A stretch of DNA of 64,000 bases from Parabacteroides sp. (GCA_020026285.1 JAHHQS010000002.1:21097-85096); one strand, 5' to 3'. Shown: positions 54,090-64,000, counted from the first letter of the stretch. Notes: generated by a model from the letters alone, not told the origin. Numbers and translations are program-made.

Positions 54090-55934
54090 TTATTCTTTAT
54101 TTTGGGTTGTTGTGAACGGACGATATTTTGTTCCTGTTCCATTATAACCCGAATTTTTGAAATATTCTACAAATGTTAAACGGATAGAGTGAACATAACC
54201 GCTCAAGCAAGAAAGAGCAATGTTCAATCCATGGCCGAATACGAAAATAAATGCGAAGCAGATCCATCCTGGAATACCAAATAGGATATCACTCATGCTG
54301 TCTTTTAATTGTAAACCTAGAGAATTGAATACACCTCCTAACATACCTCCTGCCAAACCTAAGGCATACAGACGAAGATATGAAAGTAAGTCACCCAATA
54401 GTCCGGTGGCCATATTATAAGTATCCCAAAGTCCGGCACCAACATTTACAAAAACGTTTCTGCGTAGATTGTTCAACAAATAAATTCCGATAGCCGAGAT
54501 AATACCAATTGCTATAAAGGCTGTTTTTGCTATGTCTATTGAAATGACTCCCAGATAATTCAATGTTGCAATGGTAACTGAGCCTCCGACAAACAGTAGC
54601 CAGCCCCATGCTGAAAGTGAATTTTTGAAGCCATAACGAACGGTTGAGCAAAGGGCCTTGACAACCATTGCAAAACAGATATGGAACATTCCGACCATTA
54701 ATGCGAAAATCATCGTTTTGTCGTAACCTGTATCGCCAAACTTGCCGGTAATCATACAATCTTTAATCCATTGCGGAAGATCCAGTTTTACAAGTTCAAC
54801 ACCCATGAATGTTCCAACCAAACTACCAACAATAGTAGTTGCAACACCGAGGGTGATCATCAGATTCATGATCCCTGCCATTGATTTGGACATCTTTTTC
54901 TTTAGATAAAAACCTAATGCAATAAGAAGCAAACCATAACCGCCATCGCCTACGCATAATCCAAAGAATAAAGCGTAGAATGGTGCTAACAATGGGGTAG
55001 GGTCGAATTCTCCGTATTCAGGCAGACCATACATCTTGGTCAGCATTTCAAAGAAACTTGTTACTTTACTATTCTTTAGCTTAATAGGAGCATTGTCTTC
55101 CTTTTCGGCCGGACGCATTTCATAATAGATATTATTTTCTTCCAGCATGCTCTTGACACTCTCCTCATTTTCACTAGGAACCCAGCCTTCAAGTAAGACT
55201 AAAGCTCCGTCTGCCATTTTTTCTCCACTCAGTTTTACTTGGAGGAGATCTATTTCACCTTGTAATTTGGTGATTGCAGATTCAACAACTGATATGTTTG
55301 ATGCGGAATATTGACATAAACGTTTGTGCGACTCTTCTATTTCTTTTGATAGAGAAGCCCGTTTAGCCATCAGTTCGGACAAACTATATTTCGGAAGGAC
55401 AACTTTTTCTGCTTCTAACTCGATAGGAGAAGAATTGACAGTGATAAAATAAGATTGTCCACCCTTGGTGTTGATAACAGAAGCATGATATTCATCTGTC
55501 CAGTTTTCGTCGAAGCTCTTTTCAGGGCAGGCAAAGAACTGAACAATCCATCCGTTCTTATTCAACTTGTCAATTACATTCCAATCAAATTCACCCCAGA
55601 CTTCCATCTGGGCGATTTCTCTATCCAAGACAGGAAGCTGCTGATTCAGCTGCTGAACTTCGGCCTGGTGTACCTGGAATCCTTCTATTGTTTCTTCAAT
55701 AGTACCTTTTGCCGGAATCTTTTCAGTTTCCATTGATTCAGCCAGTTTCGTCATATCCCTTAATAAAGATTTATGAGAAGCATATTTCTGCATCATAGCC
55801 TGAAGCGATTCGTTCATTTCACCAGTCTGACGTATTTCTACATGAACAACGCCTAACTCGCGAAGTTTTTCCAGAAACATTCCATATTCTTTGTGATAAA
55901 TAAGGAATGTAAGCTTATTCATTTTAACGATCAT
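54090..55934 (-). CDS. atpI: V-type ATPase subunit I (a-subunit homologue)
   Basis: A 614-residue subunit: the N-terminal cytosolic stalk part with long coiled coils (about 60-280), then about seven helices (from about residue 330) forming the ion half-channels. Seen: MNKLTFLIYHKEYGMFLEKL at the start, LAPFYALFFGLCVGDGGYGL (conserved FGxMxGDxGYG region), DLLSYLRLYALGLAGGMLGG (with the essential arginine, Arg in YLRL) and VFGHGLNIALSCLSGYVHSI. It overlaps the subunit D gene by 4 bp. Confidence 0.93.
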   Translation of the reverse strand: MIVKMNKLTFLIYHKEYGMFLEKLRELGVVHVEIRQTGEMNESLQAMMQKYASHKSLLRDMTKLAESMETEKIPAKGTIEETIEGFQVHQAEVQQLNQQLPVLDREIAQMEVWGEFDWNVIDKLNKNGWIVQFFACPEKSFDENWTDEYHASVINTKGGQSYFITVNSSPIELEAEKVVLPKYSLSELMAKRASLSKEIEESHKRLCQYSASNISVVESAITKLQGEIDLLQVKLSGEKMADGALVLLEGWVPSENEESVKSMLEENNIYYEMRPAEKEDNAPIKLKNSKVTSFFEMLTKMYGLPEYGEFDPTPLLAPFYALFFGLCVGDGGYGLLLIALGFYLKKKMSKSMAGIMNLMITLGVATTIVGSLVGTFMGVELVKLDLPQWIKDCMITGKFGDTGYDKTMIFALMVGMFHICFAMVVKALCSTVRYGFKNSLSAWGWLLFVGGSVTIATLNYLGVISIDIAKTAFIAIGIISAIGIYLLNNLRRNVFVNVGAGLWDTYNMATGLLGDLLSYLRLYALGLAGGMLGGVFNSLGLQLKDSMSDILFGIPGWICFAFIFVFGHGLNIALSCLSGYVHSIRLTFVEYFKNSGYNGTGTKYRPFTTTQNKE

Positions 55935-56551
55935 ACGCCAACCTCCTCTTCTTCTTTAGCTTTACGTTTTTCCTGGTTCGCACGCATAATCTTCTGAGAA
56001 GATTTTGACAAGCTTTCCTCGTCTTCCATAAAGCGCTTTACTTTTCGGATAGCATCTTTGTATCCTGGAATCTGAACCTTCTCAAAAAGATTCACTTTCT
56101 GAGTGGTCTTCTTCCTGGCATGCTCCAATAACTCCAACTTCATTCCTGAGAATTCTGCCTCAATTCCGGTTCGTGCAAGTTGTTTTAACAAGCCGATTCC
56201 GTCAGTAAACCAGGCAGGAGCATTAAACAGACTGTATTGGCCTATTTCGAACTCAATCTCATCGAGAATCGGAACTATAACACCGGCAATTTTTTTCGTA
56301 GATAGAGTGACATCTTTAACTGATATCAGTTCCGGATTGAACTCGTTCCACAAAGCAACCATGTTTTCGTAGCTCTGAATCTCTTGTTCAAGCTGAAGTT
56401 CCAATTGATCCACTTCTTTTTTGGTACGCTTAACCTCAATACGCAAAGCACTTTCCTTACTTTTGATGGTAGGAAGTGAACGTTCACGCATCTTCAGTTG
56501 CTTTTCCAGTTGCTGAAGTGATGTTTTATTATATTGAAACTTAATAGCCAT
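55931..56551 (-). CDS. atpD: V-type ATPase subunit D (central rotor)
   Basis: A 206-residue, mostly helical central stalk protein with N- and C-terminal helices for the coiled-coil rotor shaft (FQYNKTSLQQLEKQLKMRER, and KAIRKV-type DAIRKVKRFMEDEESLSKSS). Standard size for V/A-ATPase subunit D. It overlaps subunit I by 4 bp (ATGA), and 51 bp separate it from subunit B. No subunit F (the usual D partner) is encoded in the operon. Confidence 0.9.
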   Translation of the reverse strand: MAIKFQYNKTSLQQLEKQLKMRERSLPTIKSKESALRIEVKRTKKEVDQLELQLEQEIQSYENMVALWNEFNPELISVKDVTLSTKKIAGVIVPILDEIEFEIGQYSLFNAPAWFTDGIGLLKQLARTGIEAEFSGMKLELLEHARKKTTQKVNLFEKVQIPGYKDAIRKVKRFMEDEESLSKSSQKIMRANQEKRKAKEEEEVGV

Positions 56552-56602
56552 TTTGTGTTAATAGATAATTAGCAATTAATTCTCGAATAACCAGTATCCA
56601 GT

Positions 56603-57922
56603 TTATTTTTTCCAGTATTTGTCGACAAATACCTGTTTGATATTTACTTCTTCCGGTTGGAAATATTTACCGAATAAATTCCATGCTACATCCAACATCT
56701 CGGTTGTATCCAGATTTACATCGATAGCCAAAAGTTTGGAAGAGTAGTCTTTTGCGAAAGCCAATGTACGATTATCATAGTCTGTCAAATCGAAACCATT
56801 TTCCATCTTGGTCTTGGCATTAGCTGCATCGGCATATAGACGAACGGCAGCATTCATAACCTGTGGATGGTCTTCGCGAGTCTTCTTTCCGGTTACAAGC
56901 TGTTTCAAACGAGACAAGCTTCGGAATGGATCGACAATAACTTTACCGACATCACTATCACGGCGAAGATATAACTGACCTTCTGTAATATAACCTGTAT
57001 TATCCGGAACGGCATGAGTGATATCTCCTCCTGAAAGAGTTGTTACTGCAATAATAGTAATGGAACCTCCATCAGGGAACTGAACAGCCTTTTCATAAAT
57101 CTTGGCCAAATCTGAATAAAGTGAACCCGGCATAGAGTCTTTAGAAGGAATCTGGTCCATACGGTTAGACACGATAGCCAATGCATCAGCATAGTTGGTC
57201 ATATCTGTTAACAGTACCAAAACCTTTTCGTGTTTTTCAACTGCGAAATATTCGGCAGCACACAAAGCCATATCCGGAATAAGGATACGTTCTACTGACG
57301 GGTCTTCTGTTGTATTGATAAAACTGACAATACGATCGAGTGCTCCGGCATTACTAAAAGTATTCTTGAAGAACAAATAGTCATCGTTTGTCATACCCAT
57401 ACCACCTAAGATAATCTTGTCAGACTGGGCACGCATAGCTACCATAGCCATAACCTGGTTGAATGGTTGGTCAGGGTCTGCAAAGAAAGGAATCTTTTGT
57501 CCGGTAACCAATGTATTGTTCAAGTCGATACCAGCGATACCTGTTGCAATCAATTCAGATGGCTGTTTACGACGAACAGGGTTTACAGATGGACCACCAA
57601 TTTCCACTTCCCTTCCTTCAGGAATTGGACCGCCGTCAATAGGTTCACCATAGGCATTGAAGAAACGACCTGCAAGTTGATCACCAACCTTCAAGGAAGG
57701 AGCTTTACCCATGAACACAACTTCCGCGTTGGTTCGAATACCTTCTGTTCCGGAGAAAACCTGCAAAGTCACTTCATCCCCCATAATCTTAACTACCTGA
57801 GCCAGCTTTCCATCAACTGAAGCCAACTCATCATATCCGATACCCGTAGCTTTCAGCGAACAAGTCGCCTTTGTAATTTGGGTAATCTTTGTATATATTT
57901 TCTGAAATGCTTTTGTTGCCAT
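56603..57922 (-). CDS. atpB: V-type ATPase subunit B (non-catalytic)
   Basis: A 439-residue regulatory nucleotide-site subunit. Seen: the N-terminal beta-barrel domain, PVNPVRRKQPSELIATGIAG-like text (SVNPVRRKQPSELIATGIAG), IPFFADPDQPFNQVMAMVAM in place of a Walker A, VLLTDMTNYADALAIVSNRM and TLSGGDITHAVPDNTGYITE, all family hallmarks. It alternates with A subunits in the A3B3 head. It lies 12 bp after subunit A. Confidence 0.95.
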   Translation of the reverse strand: MATKAFQKIYTKITQITKATCSLKATGIGYDELASVDGKLAQVVKIMGDEVTLQVFSGTEGIRTNAEVVFMGKAPSLKVGDQLAGRFFNAYGEPIDGGPIPEGREVEIGGPSVNPVRRKQPSELIATGIAGIDLNNTLVTGQKIPFFADPDQPFNQVMAMVAMRAQSDKIILGGMGMTNDDYLFFKNTFSNAGALDRIVSFINTTEDPSVERILIPDMALCAAEYFAVEKHEKVLVLLTDMTNYADALAIVSNRMDQIPSKDSMPGSLYSDLAKIYEKAVQFPDGGSITIIAVTTLSGGDITHAVPDNTGYITEGQLYLRRDSDVGKVIVDPFRSLSRLKQLVTGKKTREDHPQVMNAAVRLYADAANAKTKMENGFDLTDYDNRTLAFAKDYSSKLLAIDVNLDTTEMLDVAWNLFGKYFQPEEVNIKQVFVDKYWKK

Positions 57923-57934
57923 ATCTGATATTCT

Positions 57935-59689
57935 TTATTGCATTCTTTCTTTTAACAAAGCATCCAGTTCAGTGTTGAATTTCTTGAACTGATCGCTTTC
58001 GTATTCAGAATAGTTCATCTGTTTGAAAATGTTGATCATCTTCTTGAAATAATCCATTACCTCCAGAAATGAATCAAACTTGAAATCTGCACGACATATA
58101 GAAACTACTTTGTCAAGCATGAATTCCTGACGAGACAAAGGAGTAACAGCATCAATTGCATCGAAAGCATCCTGTTGTAGAATAACAAAGTCGATCAATT
58201 CAGATTTCCAGAAAGTAATATGATAATCAACAGGAACACCATCATCACCCAAAATATTAATCTGTTCGGCAATTTCCTTACCACGAAGCATACGAGTCTT
58301 GATTTCGTTTACCTTTTCGATCCAGTTCGGTGAGATATGTTTAGCAATATATTCCTGGAATTCCGGATATTCCAAATATTTAGAATAACTGTCAATTGGG
58401 TTGACTGCCGGATAACGTTTGCGGTCTGCACGTTCCTGTTCCAATGCATAGAAACAGCGAGCGACTTTCTTCGTGTTTTCTGTTACCGGCTCTTTTAAGT
58501 TACCACCGGCTGGAGATACAGTACCGATAAAGGTAACAGAACCTGTCTTTCCGTTATTTAATTCAACATAACCAGCTCGAGCATAGAAGTTGGCAATGAT
58601 AGCAGACAAGTCCATAGGGAATGCATCCGGTCCTGGTAATTCTTCCAAACGGTTAGACATTTCACGCAAAGCCTGAGCCCAACGAGAAGTGGAGTCGGCC
58701 ATCAGTAATACTTTTAATCCCATACTTCTATAGTACTCAGCAATAGTCATGGCTGTATATACAGAAGCTTCACGGGCTGCAACCGGCATGTTTGAAGTAT
58801 TTGCGATAATGATGGTTCTTTCCATCAACTTACGTCCGGTATGAGGGTCAACCAATTCAGGGAATTCAGTAAAGATTTCTACTACTTCGTTTGCACGTTC
58901 ACCGCAGGCAGCGATAATAACGATATCAGCTTCAGCCTGCTTGGAGATAGCATGCTGCAATACTGTCTTTCCAGTACCGAATGGACCCGGGATAAAACCG
59001 GTACCACCTTCAACAATAGGGTTAACTGTATCAATGGTACGGACGCCAGTTTCCAATAACTTGAATGGACGTGGTTTTTCTTTATAACAAGTAATGGCTT
59101 TTTTAACAGGCCATTTTTGGATCATAGTTACATTAACGTCTTTACCTTCTTCATTAGTCAGTACGGCTATTGTTTCATGAATCGTATATTCACCTTGGTC
59201 TGCCAAACTCTTGATGGTATAATCTCCTTCAAAAGTAAAGGGAACCATGATCTTGTGAGGTTGAGAATTCTCATCCACTTCACCAAGCCATGAACCAGCA
59301 GAAACTTTGTCACCAACTTTGGCTAATGGAACAAAAGCCCATTTCTTTTCTTCATTCAGAGGGAAAGTGTACTCTCCACGCTTTAGAAATACACCCTTCA
59401 TTTTGTCCAGGTCATTCTGAAGACCATCGTAATTACGCGACAGCATACCAGGACCCAGTGTTACTTCAAGCATGTGCCCTTTAAATTCTGCACTATCGCC
59501 CACACGCATACCACGTGTACTTTCGAATACCTGTACAAAGGCATTTTTACCTATTACTTTAATAACTTCGGCCATTAGCTGTACGCCTCCGACAGAAATG
59601 TAACAGATTTCATTTTGAGAAACCGGTCCGTCTACCTCTACGGTAACCAAATTGGAAACGATTCCTCTAACAATTCCTTTTGTCGCCAT
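57935..59689 (-). CDS. atpA: V-type ATPase subunit A (catalytic)
   Basis: A 584-residue catalytic ATPase. Seen: the Walker A GPFGTGKT (235-242), the non-homologous region typical of V-type A subunits (about 100-190), the catalytic ACGERANEVVEIFTEFPEL, LMADSTSRWAQALREMSNRL and SPAGGNLKEPVTENTKKVAR. It hydrolyses ATP to drive, or makes ATP from, ion flow. It follows the DUF2764 gene by 2 bp and precedes subunit B by 12 bp. Confidence 0.96.
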   Translation of the reverse strand: MATKGIVRGIVSNLVTVEVDGPVSQNEICYISVGGVQLMAEVIKVIGKNAFVQVFESTRGMRVGDSAEFKGHMLEVTLGPGMLSRNYDGLQNDLDKMKGVFLKRGEYTFPLNEEKKWAFVPLAKVGDKVSAGSWLGEVDENSQPHKIMVPFTFEGDYTIKSLADQGEYTIHETIAVLTNEEGKDVNVTMIQKWPVKKAITCYKEKPRPFKLLETGVRTIDTVNPIVEGGTGFIPGPFGTGKTVLQHAISKQAEADIVIIAACGERANEVVEIFTEFPELVDPHTGRKLMERTIIIANTSNMPVAAREASVYTAMTIAEYYRSMGLKVLLMADSTSRWAQALREMSNRLEELPGPDAFPMDLSAIIANFYARAGYVELNNGKTGSVTFIGTVSPAGGNLKEPVTENTKKVARCFYALEQERADRKRYPAVNPIDSYSKYLEYPEFQEYIAKHISPNWIEKVNEIKTRMLRGKEIAEQINILGDDGVPVDYHITFWKSELIDFVILQQDAFDAIDAVTPLSRQEFMLDKVVSICRADFKFDSFLEVMDYFKKMINIFKQMNYSEYESDQFKKFNTELDALLKERMQ

Positions 59690-59691
59690 AT

Positions 59692-60561
59692 TTATTTTTC
59701 GTTATTTCTTTTAAATTCATCCAAGGCATTCAGACTGCCTTTTTTCATTGCTCCAACAATACTTCTGAAAGTCTTTTCTCCTGTAGCCTTATCAAGAGTG
59801 ATCCATCGTTCGATCATTTCGAGTTTTAGCAGATAGGCAAAAACGTTTTCGATATCGAATGTTTTGAAAATGGTTTGTTCTTCAAGCCACTGCCATTTCA
59901 GTAAATCTGTTTTCTTTTCACGGACCATTAGATCTTCTTCTTCAGAAATATGTAATAGTGCAGGTAAATAATCAATCATATCACCCAGACCAAAATCACG
60001 AGCATTAGATTTTCGAAGTTCTTTAGCTACTTCGTTATCACCAACAATGTATTTAGCTTTGTCTAATCCATGTTTACGACAAGTAATTGCGGTTAACATA
60101 TTATTAATGTTCAAATTCAATTCGAACCAGTTCTTTACAAACTGATTTCCACAATTCATGGCATAAGCATAATATAAGGCAGCTAGGCGGTCTTCCCATG
60201 AAACAGTCTCCATATTTCCCTTTTCTTCACATTCCAGATAGAGTTGGAAGAATTTGATGAAATAAGAAGGAAGCTTTAAATTCTGCGGAATTTTTTCTTC
60301 TTCTTTCAGGGCCTTGTATACAGAATCAAAGCTTTCATTAGGAATTGTTCCTTTTTCATCTGTAACCTGATCAGGATTCTTTAAAAAACCGATCAAGTTT
60401 CTGTTGTCGAATTTTAGATAAAACAGATCTATCAATTTTTTGTCTCTGGCTGTCAGAACAGGATTAAGTTCGTTCCTGAATTCAGCTACAGAATAAGTCT
60501 GTTTACTATCTTCTAATGTGATATCGGGGAGACCAGCTATTAAGCAATAATATTTACTCAT
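59692..60561 (-). CDS. DUF2764 family protein of the V-ATPase operon (probable C-subunit equivalent)
   Basis: A 289-residue, soluble, helix-rich protein (YYCLIAGLPDITLEDSKQTY at the start, RDKKLIDLFYLKFDNRNLIG, KEIPQNLK-like LPSYFIKFF). DUF2764 proteins sit between E and A in Bacteroidetes V-ATPase operons, where other bacteria have subunit C; the YxxxL and DxxNL pattern recalls subunit C. The likely role is the socket linking rotor shaft and c-ring. This is inferred from position and partial resemblance. Confidence 0.78.
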   Translation of the reverse strand: MSKYYCLIAGLPDITLEDSKQTYSVAEFRNELNPVLTARDKKLIDLFYLKFDNRNLIGFLKNPDQVTDEKGTIPNESFDSVYKALKEEEKIPQNLKLPSYFIKFFQLYLECEEKGNMETVSWEDRLAALYYAYAMNCGNQFVKNWFELNLNINNMLTAITCRKHGLDKAKYIVGDNEVAKELRKSNARDFGLGDMIDYLPALLHISEEEDLMVREKKTDLLKWQWLEEQTIFKTFDIENVFAYLLKLEMIERWITLDKATGEKTFRSIVGAMKKGSLNALDEFKRNNEK

Positions 60562-60574
60562 AGCATTCTGTTAT

Positions 60575-61165
60575 TTAGAAAAGTGCTTCTACCAATTGAG
60601 GACGTAGAAACTCTTTAAAGAATTCAACAAATTCATCTTCACCGAATGATACTTTATAAGAGCCGTCGGCAGGCATAATTGAGAAAGAAGTCTTTTTACC
60701 ATTAACTTGTTCTATCTTTATACCTTTATCTAATAATTCCTTTGCATTAGCAAGGAAGTATTGTTGAAGGTTATCGGCATCACCAGACTGGATAACCATA
60801 TTTTCATTTCCTGGCCAGTTTTTGATAAGTTCCAAAATTACTTTTTGCATAAAAGCTGTATCAGTAGAAACTGCTTTTATGTTATTTGAAACAATACTGC
60901 CAGTTATTAAATTTGTTACTTCACTTTTAAGAGCTTCAACAGACTGAGAAGCAAACAGCTTTAATTCTGCTTCTGTGTTCTTTTTCAGTTCTGTTGCTTG
61001 TTTTTCTGCACCGGCTACAATTTCTTTAGCTTTGGCTTCAGCTTCTTCAATCAAAGCTTTTTTCCGAGTTTCAGCTTCCGCAATGATGCGTGCTGCTTCC
61101 TCATTGCCTTTTTCTACACCTTCTTTGTAGATTTTATCGGCCAATTCTTGAATTTTTGTATCCAT
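60575..61165 (-). CDS. atpE: V-type ATPase subunit E (peripheral stalk)
   Basis: A 196-residue protein with a long N-terminal coiled coil rich in Ala/Glu/Lys (RIIAEAETRKKALIEEAEAK and neighbours, about 25-85) and a C-terminal globular head that binds the A3B3 crown. It is the first gene of the operon. The ATG at 61165 is chosen; the earlier in-frame TTG at 61213 overlaps the promoter -7 element. No subunit G partner is seen. Confidence 0.85.
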   Translation of the reverse strand: MDTKIQELADKIYKEGVEKGNEEAARIIAEAETRKKALIEEAEAKAKEIVAGAEKQATELKKNTEAELKLFASQSVEALKSEVTNLITGSIVSNNIKAVSTDTAFMQKVILELIKNWPGNENMVIQSGDADNLQQYFLANAKELLDKGIKIEQVNGKKTSFSIMPADGSYKVSFGEDEFVEFFKEFLRPQLVEALF

Positions 61166-61210
61166 GATCTTAGATATATAATGTTTATACAAATCTTTCC
61201 TAGTGTGGTC

Positions 61211-61241
61211 CAAAGTTAATATTTTTTTATATTTTCTTCAA
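61211..61241 (-). promoter_or_regulatory. Promoter of the V-ATPase operon
   Basis: On the minus strand, TTG (61241-61239) and TAACTTTG (61218-61211), spaced by 20 bp, fit the Bacteroidetes consensus, 46 nt before the subunit E start. Confidence 0.65.
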
Positions 61242-61388
61242 TTTTTGACAATAAAAACGTATTTGAAGACACATCTTAATTTCAGATATATTTGATCTGT
61301 TTACAAGAAAATATTTTTGTTCGTGTTACTACAAAATAAAGAAAGATTGAATAGACAATTATATATTGAGGGGCTGTAACTGAAAAAC

Positions 61389-61417
61389 AAGATCCCGATT
61401 TCTATAATCGGGATCTT
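61389..61417 (-). terminator. Terminator of the glycosidase-like gene
   Basis: AAGATCCCGATT (61389-61400) pairs with AATCGGGATCTT (61406-61417), loop 5 nt. On the minus strand it is followed by GTTTTTC. It sits 25 nt beyond the stop of the gene at 61442. Confidence 0.85.
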
Positions 61418-61441
61418 AATAATATGATGGGAAGTAACGTT

Positions 61442-63730
61442 TTATAGTGTCTTCATCCATTTCAAAGCAAACTGAATAGAAATATATTTTTCCAGCAAAT
61501 CTATCGGTAAATAGAAATAATGATTTGATGATTCATAAGCAATTGTTGATTCCTCTTTTACCAGTGGAAGAATCTCTTTCATCAGTTTTAATTCTTCCAT
61601 TGCTGCAGCTCTCATTTCTGAGACTGCTTTCGGATCTTTCTCTTTTAACCATCTATTTCGAGCTTCGTAAAAGAGGGCCTGCTGGGCAGATGAAGAAAAA
61701 TGTATTCGAGCCACTTCGCAGCGGATCCATTCTGTATGAATATTCTTCGCAAATATCCCAGTGGCCTTTATCTCAGCTTGTTTGAAGTGTTTAGATCCTA
61801 GAGCAAATCCTTTTGCTACTTTTTTCATTTGGTTAACCCATATTTCCAAAGGATAAATGGAACACCAGGTTTTTACTGCATCATATGGCATACCAACCAT
61901 TGTTGGAGCATAGTTGGTGGGTTGGGTGTATAACGGATTTGAAGGCCCTATATGTTGAGGCCCATTATATAATGTTCCTATTGTATACGGAAATTCTTGA
62001 AAAGCTTCTGAGCAGAAAGTCCATGCTTGTCGGATATCGGGAACTGCAGCTTTTCCGTAGAACCTTTTAGCAAGCTCGTTCAGACATTCTTCTTTCTTTC
62101 CCTGGCGATAATTCTGGAAGAGATTTAAATTTGCGGAGGGATAACCTCCCAGACTCCAGCTTAGCATGATTCCGTTAATGGATTCTTTTGAAAGATTATC
62201 AGCGTGTTGTGCTACTAAATCCATGACTGGAAGAGAAGGAACTGCTGATTGTTCCCATGAGGCATTGACCTGAACTTTTGCTACTGTTTTTAAGCCCCTT
62301 TCTTTAGCCCATTTCCAGTGTCGTTGTGTACGTTCACTTGGTCCGACGGTGGAAATGGAATATTCACCTACTTTCGATTTGATGCCTCCTCTTTCTATTG
62401 TCTTTTCCCACTCACTAACAGACATAAACCAGCATGTTCTGGGTAGATTATGTATAATGTCTTTTACTTCGCTTTCTTTCCATCCCCAATCCCAGACGAT
62501 AACTTTTGCATTAGGATTTCCTTGGTGAACACCTTCTTCAATGGCTTTGTTTACGTTTACAATTAAATCTGCATACGAATGATTTTTGCAATATTTACAT
62601 TCTTTATGATGATTGTGTGAAACGCAGGTTGTATAGTTCTCGGAAGCTGTAATGCTAAAAACTCCTCCCAGACCTTTTACCCGTTTAAAAAGTGAAGCAA
62701 CCGAAGAGGTCAGCCAATTCCTAACTTCAGGATTGGATACACAGAATGCTTGAAGATCCCCTTCGAAAGCTCCTCCCCATTCTTTACGAGCAGGTTCTGA
62801 TGCAAAGAAACTTCGTTCCATAGAACGAGGCTCATTCATATATAGATAGATTTTGATACCATATTTTGCGGCTCTATTCACTAATCTCTGAAGCCCTTCG
62901 ATTCGTTGGTCAGCATTTCTGTCTCCAGGAAATCCATTTTTAGGATGGACAAACATTCTTAAAACGGAATGAATCCATATTCCATTGATCCCAACTTCCG
63001 ACAATCGCTGGAACATACCTTCTGGGTAGGAAGTTAATTCTTTGTTTATTAGCGGATCTCAAAATTCTGCAAAATAGGGGAATATCATTCTTAATTCAAA
63101 TTCTTTCTTGTTTGGTTCAGATTTTGAAGTTGTGTTGATTGTATTTTGATCTATTGATTGAAAATCATTGACGAAATCAAAACGGGGTGTTTCTTTGGCA
63201 AAGGCAATATCTCCTAAGTCATTCATCCAAGTTGCAATTTCATGAGCCTTACGATTCATTTCCTTACTTGGTTCTTGGTATTTCAGAGTAGAGCAGAAAG
63301 GTTTTATGTTTCCTAATTTAACAAACAGAAAATCATCTTCTTTTAATTTCCAGGCGAGTTCCTCTTTTGTCATACCTAGAAGAATGGTCAGTTGTTCATA
63401 TGGGAGCAAATGCCAATTACGGCGGAGTACGGTTATGTATCCACGAGAAGTCAGCCATTCCTTTTGTATATTGGTTTGCTTGGGTAATCCCATAGATATG
63501 GCAATACCTTCTACTTGTTCTTCTGTTACATTCAGTACTTTAGCCAATCGTGATTTAGGAACCAAAGTCCAGTTCCTCCATATAAAAGCATGCATTCTAC
63601 TTGGAAAGTAATTATATTCTATGGCTGGTTTTTTTCCTGAAATTCCAGGTAGTACAGAATCTTGAATTTTTTCGGCTGATAGAGTACAACAAATGAAGAT
63701 TAATAAAGAGAGAAATAAACACTTTTGCAT
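61442..63730 (-). pseudogene. Exported glycosidase-like protein, interrupted by an in-frame TGA
   Basis: One reading frame of about 762 codons is split by a TGA at 63059-63061. The first part (63059-63730) has a signal peptide (KCLFLSLLIFICCTLSA) and a RMHAFIWRNWTLVPKSRLAK domain of the HTH-like WRNW/VPxxRLAxVL type. The second (61442-63058) reads on with DPLINKELTSYPEGMFQRLS and GINGIWIHSVLRMF, TIM-barrel-like, with YGIKIYLYMNEPRSMERSFF and WDWGWKESEVKDII. Similar full-length proteins have Gly-Asp-Pro at this point, so a GGA to TGA change is likely. The CSHNHHKECKYCKN stretch is a possible metal site. The family is an uncharacterised glycoside-hydrolase-like group; no substrate is known. The ATG at 63730 starts the signal peptide. 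Confidence 0.7.
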
Positions 63731-63936
63731 AACAAATATATTTTTTTTGTAGTTAACAATATAAAAGAAGGAATGAATATTATTATTTACTTCATCCTTA
63801 ATCAGGCTTGTTTCTTGTTTCAATATTCATTTTTTTCTACTTTTAGAGTATTTCTTTATTTTATTTTGTTCATGGCTTTTTCATTAAAGAATTGTGATAG
63901 AACATGAAGATTGTTTATTTATCTTCACCCTAATTA

Positions 63937-63944
63937 CAAATATA
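63937..63944 (-). promoter_or_regulatory. Possible promoter -7 element of the glycosidase-like gene
   Basis: On the minus strand TATATTTG (63944-63937) fits TAnnTTTG. A second TATATTTG at 63740-63733 lies too close to the ATG at 63730 to act for it unless the message is leaderless. The rest of 63731-64000 is AT-rich without a gene. Confidence 0.3.
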
Positions 63945-64000
63945 ATAACTTTTTATCTGAAGTAAAATGCGTTACTTTTTAAATTATTTCTGTTATAATC

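Noticed and set aside
55931..56551. F1Fo-type annotation of the ATPase operon
   Set aside because: The catalytic subunit has the V-type non-homologous region, and subunits D, E, I and K are V/A-type; no alpha, beta, gamma or b/delta subunits are present.

Overview
The window looks like a chromosomal segment of a Bacteroidales gut bacterium, most like Parabacteroides or a close Bacteroides relative. The evidence is moderate GC, Bacteroidetes-type promoters (TTG, about 20 bp, TAnnTTTG), many SusC/TonB-type and lipoprotein genes, a FimA-superfamily (type V) pilus operon, PPi-dependent phosphofructokinase, the carboxynorspermidine pathway and a Bacteroidetes-type V-ATPase operon. The genus is an inference. 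I saw no tRNA, rRNA, CRISPR array or intact transposase.

Layout. 1-502: spacer with a 21-bp repeat. 503-2853: two-gene spermidine operon (carboxynorspermidine dehydrogenase and decarboxylase). 2854-3795: spacer holding an unusual hairpin, a 55-residue membrane-protein ORF, a probable small RNA with its own promoter and terminator, and two palindromes. 3796-22369: an AraC-family regulator followed by a ten-gene type V pilus operon: DUF3575, DUF3868/OmpA/TPR lipoprotein, FimB/Mfa2-like anchor, major pilin, two large pilins with extra C-terminal domains, two further pilin-like lipoproteins, a 1488-residue modular adhesin with a T9SS-like tail, and a last lipoprotein pilin. 22444-28574 (minus strand): engB, a sodium:solute symporter, a SpoIID-type protein and an OPT oligopeptide transporter broken by one frameshift; a plus-strand LprI-like gene remnant and a 22-bp phased repeat lie between them.

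28771-34006 (plus strand): TPR protein, PPi-phosphofructokinase and 6-phosphogluconolactonase. 34183-39130 (minus strand): a TonB receptor, DUF4374 lipoprotein and PepSY membrane protein in the order of the XusABC xenosiderophore system. Then come a lone cobI (minus strand), and mtgA-lipB and msrC on the plus strand. 43121-51003 (plus strand): DUF5686 outer-membrane protein, NhaC-type antiporter, purT and a GH92 glycosidase. 51104-53539 (minus strand): S9 dipeptidyl-peptidase-like enzyme. 53629-61165 (minus strand): V-ATPase operon E-DUF2764-A-B-D-I-K. 61442-63730 (minus strand): a glycosidase-like gene cut by an in-frame TGA.

The most interesting parts are the pilus operon, where seven lipoproteins share one pilin motif, the major pilin and anchor share a C-terminal tail, and one giant repeat adhesin looks like T9SS cargo; the small RNA candidate; the two disrupted genes; and the phased 21-22 bp repeats that recur in three otherwise empty spacers.
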